From contig CAWCUH010000016.1 of NCBI GenBank assembly GCA_963798655.1, forward strand, positions 434,001-498,000: a stretch of 64,000 bases of DNA, read 5' to 3'. The position numbers and the translations under genes are program-made. The notes under the pieces were generated by a model that worked only from the letters and a program-made list of their open reading frames with translations, was not told the DNA's origin and searched no databases. Origin of the DNA: CAVSMC01 sp963798655 (GTDB lineage Bacteria > Pseudomonadota > Gammaproteobacteria > Burkholderiales > Casimicrobiaceae). This document shows positions 1 through 9,833 of this stretch, one piece after another (the first letter of the stretch is position 1; the number at the start of each line of letters is the position of its first letter).

Positions 1-99
1 CGCGGCGTGTTCTACTGCTTGCGCGGGTGAGCTCGCGAATTGTTTGGAGACGTAGACCACGAGGAGCGCAGCAACGGCAGATGTTCACCGCGCAATCCT

Positions 100-190
100 T
101 GGTGCCCGGAGCCGGACTCGAACCGGCACGGCGGTTTTGGCCGCCCGCGGGTTTTAAGCCCGCTGTGTCTACCTGTTTCACCATCCGGGC
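100..190 (-). tRNA. tRNA-Leu (anticodon UAA)
   Basis: On the minus strand the 5' acceptor arm GCCCGGA (190-184) pairs with TCCGGGC (110-104). The anticodon stem GCGGG/CCCGC encloses the loop CTTAAAA, so the anticodon is UAA. A long variable arm (GGGCGGCC...) marks a class II tRNA, and the T-arm GCCGG-TTCGAGT-CCGGC is intact. Discriminator A and CCA are encoded (103-100). A TAGAAT hexamer about 10 bases upstream of the 5' end (201-206) may be its -10 element; no good -35 is seen. The 99 bases downstream to the window edge show nothing else I can name. Confidence 0.97.
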
Positions 191-255
191 GTCGGCGGCG
201 ATTCTAGCGAAGCTTGGTAGCATACGCGTCGATCGACCGGACCCACTGGATATCC

Positions 256-1227
256 ATGCCCCGCGAACGCCCCCTTGAAACGAACGGCGCGACCGCCTCG
301 TCGCACCGAGCGTCCGTGACCGCTCCGGCGACGGCGAAGACGAACCCGTCGCTCGCGCTGCATCGCGTGCTCGACAGCGTGCCGCTGCTGTCGACGTACC
401 GCGGCAAGCTTTTCGCGCCGGTGCTGGTCGCGACGCTCGCGCCGGCCGTTTTCGCGATCATCGTCGCGATGCTCGGCGCCCAGCGGATCGGCATCGGCAC
501 GTTGACGGTGCTCTTCGTGATGCTTGCCGCCGCGGGGGCCGCAGCGGGCGTCTGGCTGGTCGACCGGCTGCTCGCGCCGCTCGACGAAGCGACCGAGCTT
601 CTCGACGCGCACGCGGAGCGGCGCGACGCGACCCGCGTCGACATCGGCGGCACCGACACGGCGGCGCAGCTGGTACGCGGCGTCCAATCGCTGATCGCAC
701 GCCTCAAAGCGCAGGAAGCCGAGCAGCAGAAGCGCGACGAGCGCGATGAAACCACCGGGCTATACGGCCGCAGCGCCGGGCGCGGCATGGCGCAGAGCGT
801 ACTCGACGCCGAATGCAGGCGCGGCCGCGTCGTGCGCGTCGTGTCGGTGCGCATCGATCACTTCGGCGCGTTCAACGATACGCACGGCTACGGTCACGGC
901 GATGCGCTGCTGAAAGCCGTCGGCGCACGGGTCGCACGCGTGGCCGGCGAGGACGGCGTCGCGATGCGCTGGAGCGGGGACGAGTTCATGCTGGTGCGCG
1001 GCATAGCCACAGGCGAGCCGGCCGAATTCGAGAAGGCGCTCGGTCGATCGATCGTGCTGCGCGGCGCGGCCGATCCGATCACGCTGTCACTCGGCGTCGC
1101 CCAGACCGAAGCCCCCATGCCGTTCGAATCGCTTGCAAGGCGCGCCGGCGAGGCACTCGTCGAAGCGCGACGCGAGCGTGCGTCGGGTGTGCGGGCGACC
1201 ACGGCCGACATGCGGAGAGACGGCTGA
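256..1227 (+). CDS. Membrane GGDEF-domain protein (probable diguanylate cyclase)
   Basis: About 324 residues. The N-terminus carries two adjacent hydrophobic helices (roughly residues 50-105), followed by a HAMP-like/linker helix and a C-terminal GGDEF domain ending near residue 310. The signature is SGDEF at about 240-244; the first position is Ser instead of Gly, a variant seen in some active cyclases, so synthesis of cyclic di-GMP is likely but not certain. No second-domain EAL or obvious RxxD inhibitory site was noticed. The frame stays open upstream to a TTG at 214, but the ATG at 256 gives a natural N-terminus (MPRERP). It is divergent from tRNA-Leu and convergent with the next gene. 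Confidence 0.85.
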   Translation: MPRERPLETNGATASSHRASVTAPATAKTNPSLALHRVLDSVPLLSTYRGKLFAPVLVATLAPAVFAIIVAMLGAQRIGIGTLTVLFVMLAAAGAAAGVWLVDRLLAPLDEATELLDAHAERRDATRVDIGGTDTAAQLVRGVQSLIARLKAQEAEQQKRDERDETTGLYGRSAGRGMAQSVLDAECRRGRVVRVVSVRIDHFGAFNDTHGYGHGDALLKAVGARVARVAGEDGVAMRWSGDEFMLVRGIATGEPAEFEKALGRSIVLRGAADPITLSLGVAQTEAPMPFESLARRAGEALVEARRERASGVRATTADMRRDG

Positions 1228-1258
1228 CCGCCGGCGCGAGCGGCGGCTCGCGGCGGCT

Positions 1259-1822
1259 TCACTGCGTCGCCGTCGCCACGGCCTTCCTGCGCATGATCTC
1301 GTCGCGTATCTGCGCGTATTGGTTACGCGTCTCCGATTCGATCATCGCGGGCCCGACGAGCGGCGGAACCCAGGTCGTCGGCTCGTACTCGCCGTGATTG
1401 AGTACCGTCGCCGAGGCGCCGTTCTCGACGATGCGTGTCGTGAACGCGTACGAATTGAACGCGCCGCGGATCAGCGTCGAGCGGATCTCGGTGAACGGCA
1501 CGAGCTCGATCGCGCGCACGGTCTCGAAGGGATAAGCGAGCGGTCCGCGTCGCGCTTCGCCGATCTGCTCGACTTCGAGCCGGTTGCCCTTGCGGCTCAG
1601 CACGGCGCTCGAGGTCAGGTTCGACACGAAGGCCGCCATGTGCTCGTAGTCCGTCAACACCGCCCAAACGTCGCGCGCGCTCGCCTGCACGGGCATCTCG
1701 ACGTCGATGACGATCATCGGCCCGCGCTTCGACACGCTGACGGCGATATCCTCGTCGGCGGCCGCCGCGGCATGCGCGGCGGCGAGCGCGATCCCGATCA
1801 TCAGCAGCTTCACCGTCCGCAT
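1259..1822 (-). CDS. Secreted START/SRPBCC-like (polyketide cyclase-type) protein
   Basis: 187 residues with a clear signal peptide at 1-22 (MRTVKLL..., ending AHAAAAA-DED). The mature part has the layout of the SRPBCC/Bet v1 helix-grip fold: a beta strand with VEMPVQASARDVWAVLTDY near 45-63, the usual first motif of these hydrophobic-ligand-binding domains, and a long C-terminal helix (about 160-185). The family binds lipids or other hydrophobic ligands; no catalytic role can be read. The start is set by the signal peptide; the frame is open far upstream but only as a shadow of other genes. It is divergent from the DedA gene, 51 bp away. Confidence 0.75.
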   Translation of the reverse strand: MRTVKLLMIGIALAAAHAAAAADEDIAVSVSKRGPMIVIDVEMPVQASARDVWAVLTDYEHMAAFVSNLTSSAVLSRKGNRLEVEQIGEARRGPLAYPFETVRAIELVPFTEIRSTLIRGAFNSYAFTTRIVENGASATVLNHGEYEPTTWVPPLVGPAMIESETRNQYAQIRDEIMRRKAVATATQ

Positions 1823-1873
1823 GGCCCCTTCGACCGCTCGTCGCAGGCGAGGGTTCACGCTGCCGGAGGATGA

Positions 1874-2524
1874 ATGGACGTTCTTGCGCCCATCGTGCAA
1901 TTCGTGCTCCATCCGGATCAGCAGCTCGCCGTGCTGTTGCACGATTATGGCACCTGGGTCTACGCGATCCTGTTCGGAGTGCTGTTCTGCGAGACCGGGC
2001 TTGTCGTCACGCCCTTCCTCCCGGGCGACTCGCTGCTGTTCGTCTCGGGGGCGCTTTGGGCATCCGCGGGACTCGACGTCGCGGCGCTCGCGGGGGTGCT
2101 CATCGCCGGCGCGTTGTGCGGCGACAACTGCAACTACTGGATCGGCCGGCTCGTCGGTCGCGAGCTGCTGCAGCACAGCGCCGGGCGCTTCATCAACGCG
2201 AAAGCGCTCGCACGCACGCACGAGTTCTACCACCGGCACGGCGGAAAGACGGTCGTCATTGCGCGCTTCGTCCCGGTCGTGCGCACGTTCGCGCCCTTCG
2301 TGGCGGGCCTTGGCGCGATGCGCTACGCGCGGTTCCTCGCGTTCAGCGTGGCGGGCGCCGCGCTGTGGGTCGGCCTCGTCGTTCCGCTCGGCTACTGGTT
2401 TGGCAATGTCGACTGGGTTCGCCGCAACTTCGGGATCGTGACACTCGCAATCATCGCCCTGTCGGTGACGCCGATCGCAATCGAGTTCGTCAAGCACCGG
2501 CTGCGCGCGTCCCGACGCAAGTAG
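1874..2524 (+). CDS. DedA family integral membrane protein
   Basis: 216 residues with the DedA/VTT (SNARE-associated) layout. An amphipathic N-terminus precedes the re-entrant motif around residues 38-60, with E-T-G and FLPGDSLL conserved. A G-D-N-x-N-YWIGR segment follows near 84-95 and the signature ARFVPVVRTFAPFVAG near 134-149, then two transmembrane helices and a basic tail. Family members are inner-membrane transporters or scramblases of undecaprenyl phosphate and phospholipids, needed for envelope proton-motive-force homeostasis. A GGAGGA sequence (1865-1870) lies just before the ATG. It is divergent from the START-like gene, so the two may share a regulatory region. Confidence 0.9.
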   Translation: MDVLAPIVQFVLHPDQQLAVLLHDYGTWVYAILFGVLFCETGLVVTPFLPGDSLLFVSGALWASAGLDVAALAGVLIAGALCGDNCNYWIGRLVGRELLQHSAGRFINAKALARTHEFYHRHGGKTVVIARFVPVVRTFAPFVAGLGAMRYARFLAFSVAGAALWVGLVVPLGYWFGNVDWVRRNFGIVTLAIIALSVTPIAIEFVKHRLRASRRK

Positions 2525-2662
2525 CCGAAGCGACGCGGCGTTCGAGTGTAATTTTTGCATGCCGCCAGCCTCTTTGAATCGTTTACCTGTCGTGCACGCA
2601 GCCGATTGATTCGCACGCCTGCACGCTGCATGATGGTCGAAACGGTACGTCGGAGCACGAAC

Positions 2663-5233
2663 ATGAGGGTCGTCGAGCGCCTGCCCCCCGCGCCGGCCGC
2701 GCGGTGGAGCGATGCCGGGCCGCGCGAGCATTTCGTCCAGTTCTACGATAGCGACCTCGCAATCGCCGACCTGTTGTCGCAGTTCGCCGGAGACCAGCTC
2801 GAGTCGGGCGGCGTCGTGATCGTCATCGCGTCGGCCGCTCACGCGGACGAGGCGGAACGGCGGCTCGCGTCGCGCGCACTCGATCTCACGGCTTGCCGCG
2901 ACAGCGGCCGATACGTTCGGCTCGACGCGCAAGCGACACTCGACGCGCTGCTGGTCGAAGGCTGGCCGGATGCACGCCGATTCGCCGACATCATCGGATC
3001 GCGGGTCCGCGCCGCAATCGCCAAGGGCCGCGTCGCGGCGTTCGGCGAAATGGTCGGTGTGCTCTGCGCGCGAGGCGCGCACGGCGCGGCGATTCGGCTC
3101 GAGGAGCTGTGGAATTCGCTCGCGCGCGATTGCACGTTCAAGCTGTGCTGCGCGTATCCGACGTCGGCAATGGCGAGCGGCTCTGCCGAGACGATGGGGC
3201 GCATCTGCAGCGCGCATACGCTCGCGATCCCTTCGGAGAGCTACACCGCGCTCGCGACGCAGGACGAGCGCCTTGCCGAGATCAGTCGGCTGCAGCAGCG
3301 CGCGCTCTCGCTCGAATCGGAGATCGCGCATCGCAAGTCGATCGAGTCGCAGCTTGCGCGCCGCGAGCGCGAGCTCGCCGACTTTCTCGACAACGGACCG
3401 CAGGCGATGCACAGCGTCGGCGCGGACGGCGTCATCGTCTGGGCGAACGCGGCAGAGCTCGCCATGCTCGGCTATCGACGCGACGAGTACGTCGGGCATC
3501 ACGTCGGCGAGTTCTACGTCGACGCTGGCGCGTGCGCCGACATCCTGCGCCGGCTTGGCAGCGGCGAGACGCTGCACGACGAACCGGCGAAGCTTCGCGC
3601 GAAGGACGGTTCGGTGCGCGACGTGCGCATCACGTCGAACGTGCGCTGGCATGACGGCGCGTTCGTGAATACGCGCTGCTTTAGCCGCGACGTGAGCGCG
3701 CAGGCCGTCGCCGAGCATGCGTTGCAGGAGAGCGAGATGCGGGCGCAGCATGCGCGCGCGCTGCTTGCCTCTATCGTCGAGTCGTCCGACGACGCGATCG
3801 TCAGCAAGTCGCTCGACGGCCGCATCAGCTCGTGGAACCAGGGTGCGACGCGAATTTTCGGCTACGACCCGGACGAGGTGATCGGCAGGCCGATCACGAT
3901 CATCATTCCGCCGGAGCTGCACCAGGAGGAGAAGCAGATCCTCAGCAAGCTCTCGCGCGGCGAGCGCATCGAGCACTTCGAGACGGTGCGCGTGGCCAAG
4001 GACGGCCGGCGCCTCGACGTCTCGCTCACGATCTCACCGATCCGCGACGCGGACGGGCGTGTGGTCGGCATCTCGAAAGTCGGGCGCGACGTCACCGATC
4101 GCAAGCGGCTCGAGGAAACGCTGCGCGAGGCCGAGCGGCGGAAGGACGAGTTCATCGCGATGCTCGGGCACGAGCTTCGCAATCCGCTCGCACCGATTCG
4201 CAACGTCGCCGAAGTTCTTCGTCGCACGACCAGCGGCAACGCCGACTGCGAGCGGCTGTGCCGGATGCTCGAGCGCCAGGTGCAGCAGATGACGCGACTG
4301 CTCGACGACCTGCTCGACGTGGGGCGGATCACGCAAGGCAAGATCAAGTTCCAGCACGAGGCCGTCGACGTCGCGTCGGTCGTTCAGCGCGCGGTCGAGG
4401 CGAGCCGGCCGCTGATCGAAGGCTGTCGCCACGAGCTTCGCGTGCGGATGCCCAAGACGCCGGTTCGCGTCGATGGCGACGCCGCGCGCCTGGTGCAGCT
4501 CTTGACCAACCTGCTGAACAACGCGGCGAAGTACACAGCGGTCGGCGGCAGGATCGCGCTGCGCGTCGTGCAGCGGGGCGACACGGTGGAGATTCGCGTC
4601 AAGGACAACGGAGTCGGCATCGCGCCCGACATGCTGCCGCGCATATTCGAGCTCTTCGTGCAGGTCGACGCGACGAGCTCGCCGTCGCATGAGGGGCTCG
4701 GCATCGGCTTGACGCTGGTGCGCATCATCGCGGAGCACCACGGCGGCAGCGTCGAGGTGCACAGCGCCGGTCCCGGGCGCGGCAGCGAGTTCGTGGTGAA
4801 GCTTCCGACTGGCGTGTCGCGCGCGGAGCCGGCGGCGCGGGTGCAGACCTCGCTCGAGTCCGCGGCGATCCGCAAGCGCATCGTCATCGTCGACGACAAT
4901 CACGACGCGTCGCAGTCGCTCGCGACGCTGCTGCGCCTGAGCGGCCACGAAGTGGTCATCGCGACCGACGGCGCATCGGCGCTCGACGTCGTGCAGAAGC
5001 TTCGGCCCGATCTCGCGCTGCTCGACATCGGCTTGCCCGGCATGAGCGGCTACGAGATCGCGCGGCGGCTTCGGCGCAGTGGCTGCAACGTGCGTCTCGC
5101 CGCGCTCACCGGCTACGGCGCGCCCGAGGACCGCGAGCGCTCGCGCGACGCCGGCTTCGACCATCACTTCGTCAAGCCGATCGATCCGATCGCGCTCGAG
5201 CAGCTGATCGCGTCGCCGCCGCCTTCGACCTGA
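2663..5233 (+). CDS. Hybrid sensor histidine kinase (MEDS-PAS-PAS-HisKA-HATPase-REC)
   Basis: About 856 residues. An N-terminal MEDS/DcmR-like sensory domain starts at HFVQFYDSD (about 15-190). It is followed by a coiled coil, two PAS domains (about 235-350 and 365-480), a HisKA domain with the phosphoacceptor His503 in GHELRNPLAPI, an HATPase with NLLNNAAKYT and glycine-rich boxes (about 600-720), and a C-terminal receiver with Asp788 in LLDIGLPG. No transmembrane segment is seen, so it is a soluble sensor. I chose the ATG at 2663 because a GGAG motif sits 7 bases upstream (2652-2655); in-frame starts also exist at 2555 and 2630. No dedicated output regulator is adjacent. Confidence 0.88.
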   Translation: MRVVERLPPAPAARWSDAGPREHFVQFYDSDLAIADLLSQFAGDQLESGGVVIVIASAAHADEAERRLASRALDLTACRDSGRYVRLDAQATLDALLVEGWPDARRFADIIGSRVRAAIAKGRVAAFGEMVGVLCARGAHGAAIRLEELWNSLARDCTFKLCCAYPTSAMASGSAETMGRICSAHTLAIPSESYTALATQDERLAEISRLQQRALSLESEIAHRKSIESQLARRERELADFLDNGPQAMHSVGADGVIVWANAAELAMLGYRRDEYVGHHVGEFYVDAGACADILRRLGSGETLHDEPAKLRAKDGSVRDVRITSNVRWHDGAFVNTRCFSRDVSAQAVAEHALQESEMRAQHARALLASIVESSDDAIVSKSLDGRISSWNQGATRIFGYDPDEVIGRPITIIIPPELHQEEKQILSKLSRGERIEHFETVRVAKDGRRLDVSLTISPIRDADGRVVGISKVGRDVTDRKRLEETLREAERRKDEFIAMLGHELRNPLAPIRNVAEVLRRTTSGNADCERLCRMLERQVQQMTRLLDDLLDVGRITQGKIKFQHEAVDVASVVQRAVEASRPLIEGCRHELRVRMPKTPVRVDGDAARLVQLLTNLLNNAAKYTAVGGRIALRVVQRGDTVEIRVKDNGVGIAPDMLPRIFELFVQVDATSSPSHEGLGIGLTLVRIIAEHHGGSVEVHSAGPGRGSEFVVKLPTGVSRAEPAARVQTSLESAAIRKRIVIVDDNHDASQSLATLLRLSGHEVVIATDGASALDVVQKLRPDLALLDIGLPGMSGYEIARRLRRSGCNVRLAALTGYGAPEDRERSRDAGFDHHFVKPIDPIALEQLIASPPPST

Positions 5234-5296
5234 CGAATGTCAGCGCCGCGCGGACGCGGGACGCGCGCGTAGCGGCGCCGCTCGCCGAATCGTGCT

Positions 5297-7489
5297 TCAG
5301 CGCGGCGGCTGGAAGCCCGCGCGTCCGGCGCGCCACAGCACGAACGCGAACTCGTCGGCGAGCTGGTCGTCGATCTGCGAGCGTGTGGACCCCAATCCGT
5401 GCCCGGCGTCGAACGTGACGCGCAGCAGCACCGGGTTCGACGACGACGCCTTCTGCAGCCGCGCCGTCATTTTGCCGGCGTTCCACGGCTCGACACGCGG
5501 GTCCGTCATGCCGGTCGTGAGCAGCACCGCCGGATAGGCGACACCGTCGCGCACCGCGTGCAGCGCATCCATCTGCCGCAGCCCGACGAAGCCATCGCGG
5601 TCGGCGATCGTGCCGAACTCGTCGATGTTCGGCGGGCCGTTTTGCGAGAACTCCATGCGCAGCGGGTTCGAGTCGCCGACGTTGGATAGGACGGCGGCGA
5701 AGAGGTCGGGGCGCTCGGTCAGCGCGCGGCCGACGGTGATGCCGCCCGCCGAGCCGCCCTGGATGGCAAGCTTCGACCTGCTCGTCCACCCCTCGGCGAT
5801 CATCGCTTCGCAGCAGTCGATCAGGTCGCGCCATGTGTTCGGCTTGTTGAGCTTCTGTCCGGCCTTCCACCATCGCTTGCCGTACTCGCCGCCGCCGCGA
5901 ACGTGCGCGGTCGCGAGCACGCCGCCTTGCTCGAGGAACGCGATGCGCCGCGGGTCGAAGCGCGGGCCGTTGACGATCTGATACGAGCCGTACGCGTTCA
6001 CCAGCGTCGGGTTGCCGGCGTCGCGCCTCGCGTCCTTGCGCGCGACGATCGACAGCGGCACCTTGGTGCCATCGCGTGCCGTCGCGAACGTGCGGATCGC
6101 CTGGTACGGCGAAACGTCGACCGGCGCTGGCGGGGACAGTCCGGTGTCCACGCACTTGCGCGCTGCAGCGTCGTAACGGAACACCGTGACTGGAAGCAGC
6201 CAGCCCGTGCCGATGATCCAGGCGCCGTCGTCGCGCGTGCAGGTGACGAGACGGGCGATCGTGCCTTCGTACGGCAGCGCGACGTCGCTCACCTTGCCGT
6301 CACGCGCGACCCGGCGCAGCGCGCCGTAGCCGCCGTTCATCGCCTGCAGATAGAGAGCATCCTTCGCAGCGCCGATCCGTTCGATGACGATGTCGCTTTC
6401 GGGCACGGCGACCTTCGCGTTGCGCAAGTCGGGTGCCGACAGCGACGTGCGAACCACCTTGCCGTTCGGCGCGTGCTTCGTCGTGAGCAAATACAGCACG
6501 TCACCCATCACCGCGACGCGATTGACCTCGTCGGCAAGATCGCACACCTTGCGCCATCGTGGCTTGCCCACGACGACGTCGGCAAGCCGCGCCGAGTACC
6601 AGGCGTTGTCGTGGCGCACGCCGCCGACCGGCGATGCGATCACATGGTCGGACGTCGCGTCGGCGAAGACGTAGGGAAACTCGAGCGGATCGACGGCAAT
6701 CTCTGCGTGCTGACCGCGCCCGAGCACCATCAGATCGTCCTTCGCGTCGGTGCGCAATCGGTGCAGCCACGACACGCTGTTTCTGTAGTAATCGACCGAG
6801 CCGAGCTTCGCGCCTTCGGCGAGCCGGTTGAAGAAGAAGCCGCTGCTGTCCGGCAGCCAGGAGGGCGATGCGTATTGTGCGCGGTCGATGCGCTCGGGAA
6901 GGATTTCATCGCCTTCGACATCGAGCACGTGCACGACCGAGTTCTCCGAGCCGGCCGCCGAAAGTCCGTAGACGACGTAGCGTGCGTCCGGCGAAGCGCG
7001 CCACCAGTCGAGCGAAACGTGCTTGCCGTCCTGCGTCATCTGCGTGGGGTCGACGAGTGTGCGCTCGTCGCCCGTCAGCCGCTGCCGCACGTACAACTTG
7101 AAATTGTCGGCGCCCTGCGGACGCTTTTCGTAGAACACCCGGTCGCGCTCGGATTGCACGGCCCGCGTGGTGGCGGCGTCGGCGGAGAGCTGCGCGATGC
7201 GGTCGAGCATCGACTTGCGGCCCGGAATCGCATCGAGCATCGCACGCGCGTAGGCCGCCTGGCCCTTCATGAACGGCGCCCACTCGGCGTCGCTGGAATC
7301 CTCCATCCAGCGATAGGGATCGACGATCGTCTCACCCCAGAGCTTGTCCTCGACCGGTTCGATGCGCGCGACGGGCGGGCCGGGCGGGAGCGTTGCCGCC
7401 GCAGCGGGCAGCGGCGTCGTCGCGGGCGCGAATGGAAGGGCGCCGAGGGCGGCCAGCAGCCGGCGGCGGATGCGATTCGCTGGGGTCAT
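5297..7489 (-). CDS. Prolyl oligopeptidase family serine peptidase (S9A), secreted
   Basis: 730 residues. The N-terminus RIRRRLLAALGALPFAP... is a Sec or Tat-like signal peptide ending in an Ala/Pro-rich stretch near 30. An N-terminal helical cap (VDPYRWMED near 55) and a beta-propeller precede the alpha/beta-hydrolase domain. The catalytic triad is readable: Ser580 in GGSAGG, Asp663 in TDPRV and His697 in AGHG. The family hydrolyses short proline-containing peptides. It is on the minus strand between two regulators and looks monocistronic. The frame is open upstream to 7609, but the ATG at 7489 gives the signal peptide. Confidence 0.9.
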   Translation of the reverse strand: MTPANRIRRRLLAALGALPFAPATTPLPAAAATLPPGPPVARIEPVEDKLWGETIVDPYRWMEDSSDAEWAPFMKGQAAYARAMLDAIPGRKSMLDRIAQLSADAATTRAVQSERDRVFYEKRPQGADNFKLYVRQRLTGDERTLVDPTQMTQDGKHVSLDWWRASPDARYVVYGLSAAGSENSVVHVLDVEGDEILPERIDRAQYASPSWLPDSSGFFFNRLAEGAKLGSVDYYRNSVSWLHRLRTDAKDDLMVLGRGQHAEIAVDPLEFPYVFADATSDHVIASPVGGVRHDNAWYSARLADVVVGKPRWRKVCDLADEVNRVAVMGDVLYLLTTKHAPNGKVVRTSLSAPDLRNAKVAVPESDIVIERIGAAKDALYLQAMNGGYGALRRVARDGKVSDVALPYEGTIARLVTCTRDDGAWIIGTGWLLPVTVFRYDAAARKCVDTGLSPPAPVDVSPYQAIRTFATARDGTKVPLSIVARKDARRDAGNPTLVNAYGSYQIVNGPRFDPRRIAFLEQGGVLATAHVRGGGEYGKRWWKAGQKLNKPNTWRDLIDCCEAMIAEGWTSRSKLAIQGGSAGGITVGRALTERPDLFAAVLSNVGDSNPLRMEFSQNGPPNIDEFGTIADRDGFVGLRQMDALHAVRDGVAYPAVLLTTGMTDPRVEPWNAGKMTARLQKASSSNPVLLRVTFDAGHGLGSTRSQIDDQLADEFAFVLWRAGRAGFQPPR

Positions 7490-7583
7490 GGGGCTTCGGC
7501 GCCTTTGTCGTTCACTTGGGTGGCGAGCGACTATAGCTCGAAGTGCAGTTGCGGCGTACGATGCCAAATTCGCGGCGCGTGCC

Positions 7584-8273
7584 CTACGGTACGAAGCGAT
7601 AGCCGACACCGGCTTCAGTGACCAGAAACCGCGGCCGCGTCGTATCGGCTTCGAGCTTGCGCCGCAAGTGCGCCATGTAAATGCGCAGGTAATGGCTGTG
7701 CTCGACGTGCGACGGACCCCACACCTCGCGCAGCAGCTGTCGGTGCGTAATGACCTTGCCCGGGTGGACGATCAGGTATGAAAGCAGCCGGAACTCGACC
7801 GGCGTGACATGCACGGCTTCGCCGGCGCGGGTCACCTGGCGGTTGGGCAGGTCGACGCAGACTTCGCCGAAGCGAACGACGGTCGCGTCGCTGTCGGGCG
7901 TGCGCAGTCCGCGTCGCAGCATCGCACGAATACGTGCAGTCAATTCTGCGACACCAAACGGTTTCGTCAGGTAGTCGTCGGCGCCGGCATCGAGCGCGTC
8001 GACCTTGTCCGCCTCGCCGACGCGGGCCGACAGCACAAGGATCGGCATCGAAGAGAACGCGCGCACCTCGCGAATGAACACCGTGCCGTCATCGTCGGGA
8101 AGGCCGAGATCGAGCACCGCGATATCCGGCTTGCGCGTACCCGCTTCGATGACGCCGCGACGCACGGTTTCGGCTTCGGCGACGCGATAGCCTTCCGCTT
8201 CCAGCGCGCTTCGCACGAAGCGGCGGATCTCATGGTCGTCCTCGACGACGAGAACGAGCGGCGCGTTGTCCAT
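7584..8273 (-). CDS. kdpE: KdpE-type OmpR-family response regulator
   Basis: 229 residues. An N-terminal receiver (1-115) has the acidic pair EDD near 11-13, the phosphoacceptor Asp in VLDLGLPDDDG near 54, and KPFG near 105. A C-terminal winged-helix DNA-binding domain (about 130-229) contains VTPVEFRLLSYL and VWGPSHVEHSHYLRIYMAHLR-type residues, the latter typical of KdpE. In the Kdp system KdpD phosphorylates KdpE, which activates kdpFABC under potassium limitation. Its stop codon is the last element of the operon; its ATG directly follows the kdpD stop. The gene is intact although its partner kinase is broken, and no kdpFABC genes are in the window. Confidence 0.88.
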   Translation of the reverse strand: MDNAPLVLVVEDDHEIRRFVRSALEAEGYRVAEAETVRRGVIEAGTRKPDIAVLDLGLPDDDGTVFIREVRAFSSMPILVLSARVGEADKVDALDAGADDYLTKPFGVAELTARIRAMLRRGLRTPDSDATVVRFGEVCVDLPNRQVTRAGEAVHVTPVEFRLLSYLIVHPGKVITHRQLLREVWGPSHVEHSHYLRIYMAHLRRKLEADTTRPRFLVTEAGVGYRFVP

Positions 8274-9833
8274 CTACGCGGTCGCACTCGCTTCGGCTTC
8301 GGGCGGCGCCGCCGGCGGCTCATCCGATGGGAGCGTGAACAGGAAGCGGGCGCCGCCGCCGTTGCGGTTCTCGGCCCGGATCGTGCCGCCGTGCGCTTCC
8401 ACGATTGCGCGGCAGATCGCGAGACCGAGTCCGACGCCCGGCACGACGGACTCGCGCTCGCCGCGCGTGAACTTGTCGAAGATCGTGCTTTCTCGACCGG
8501 GCGGCAGGCCGGGGCCGCGATCCTCGATGGCGATCTCCACGATGCCGTCGACTCGACGCGCGACGATGCGGATCGGCGTACGCGGCGCAGTGTACTTCGT
8601 CGCGTTCTCGATGAGATTGAACAGCACGCGGCCGATCAGCGCGCCATCGCATTCGACCAGCGGCAAATCGGGCGGAAGATCGACATCGACGGCGCGGCCG
8701 GCGAGCGACGGCTCGAGGCTCGCGAGCGCGCTGCCGACGAGCTCCTCGATCGATTGCCAGTCGCGACGGACGTTGACGCGGCCGGCTTCGAGCCGCGCCA
8801 TCTCGAGCAGGTTGTCGACGAGCTGCGCGGTGCGCCGCGCCTGATCGCGAATCGCAAGCGCTTTCGCTTCGCCGTCGCGCGGCTGCGGCTCGCGCGCGAG
8901 CTCCTGCGCGAGCGTTTCGGACAGGCCGACCAGCGCTGTCAGCGGCGTGCGCAGATCGTGCGACAGCGCGGCGAGCACCGAATTGCGCAGCCGCTCGGAT
9001 TCCATGTCGATCAGCGTCCGCTGCGCGACGGTGACGAAATGAACACGCTCGAGCGCGATGGCGATCAATGCGGCGCAGGTTTCGAGCATCGGCCCGCTGC
9101 TCCGCACCATCGGCTGCCCGTCGTCGATCGGCTCGACGACGAGTACGCCGCGCGTCCGTACCGGCGCCTTGAGGGCAAGGTATAGCTTGCCGGCGGCGGG
9201 CACGGCATCGATGCCCGCCGGCCTGCGCTGAAGTCACGCACCAGCGGGCGATAGCCATGTCGACGTCGGAAACGCCGCTCGCCGTGCGCGGGGCGCAAGG
9301 TTTCGTCCTCGTCGAGCAACAGCGCCGTTGCGCTACTTTCGGCATCGACGCCACGAATCGCTCGCCGATCGCCGCGACCTGCTCGCGTCCCAACGCAGCG
9401 GAAAGCTCACGCGCCATTTCGAAAAGCCGGCGGGACGCGCGCTCCTCGAGCGCGCCGAAGCCTGCGCCTGTAGCGCAGCCGCGCGGTCAGCTGGCCGACG
9501 ACGAGACCGACGATCAGCATGACGACGAACGTGAAGAGGTATTGCGCATCGCGAACGACGAACGTGAACTGCGGCGGCACGAAGAACCAGTCGAATGCGA
9601 GCACGTTGACGATCGCCGCGAGGACGGCAGGGCCACGGCCGAAGCGCGAAGGACACGCCGACGACGGCGAGCAGGAACAGCATGACGATGTTCGACGCGT
9701 CAAACAGCGACTGCAGCGCAAGCGCGATCAGTGAAGTGGTTGCGCAGAGCGCGAAGGTCGCGCCGTAACGCCACCATCCGTAGGCGCCCGCCGATGCGAG
9801 CTCGTCGGCATTGCGCGGCGGCACGGCGGTCAT
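8274..9833 (-). pseudogene. kdpD: Truncated and multiply frameshifted KdpD sensor kinase
   Basis: Kinase half of KdpD reading on the minus strand through changing frames. An ATG at 9833 starts a segment with the first membrane helices (YGATFALCATTSLIALALQ). The frame shifts near 9655 into FGRGPAVLAAIVNVLAFDW, near 9455 into LFEMARELSAALG, near 9345 into ALLLDEDET, near 9280 into SDVDMAIARW, and near 9232 into PAGIDAVPAAGKLYLAL. From 9203 the frame is intact: HisKA with SHDLRTPLTAL, then N-box NLIENATKYT and GVGLGLAICRAIVEAHGG. Five shifts in about 430 bp leave an intact 309-residue kinase core that could start at GTG 9203. The N-terminal KdpD nucleotide-binding and Usp-like domains of full-length KdpD (about 370 residues) are absent upstream. 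Either a decayed gene or a local assembly-error patch. Confidence 0.8.

Noticed and set aside
5903..7621. Plus-strand frame of 572 codons opposite the prolyl oligopeptidase
   Set aside because: Shadow of a gene with a complete catalytic triad; no motif in the plus frame.
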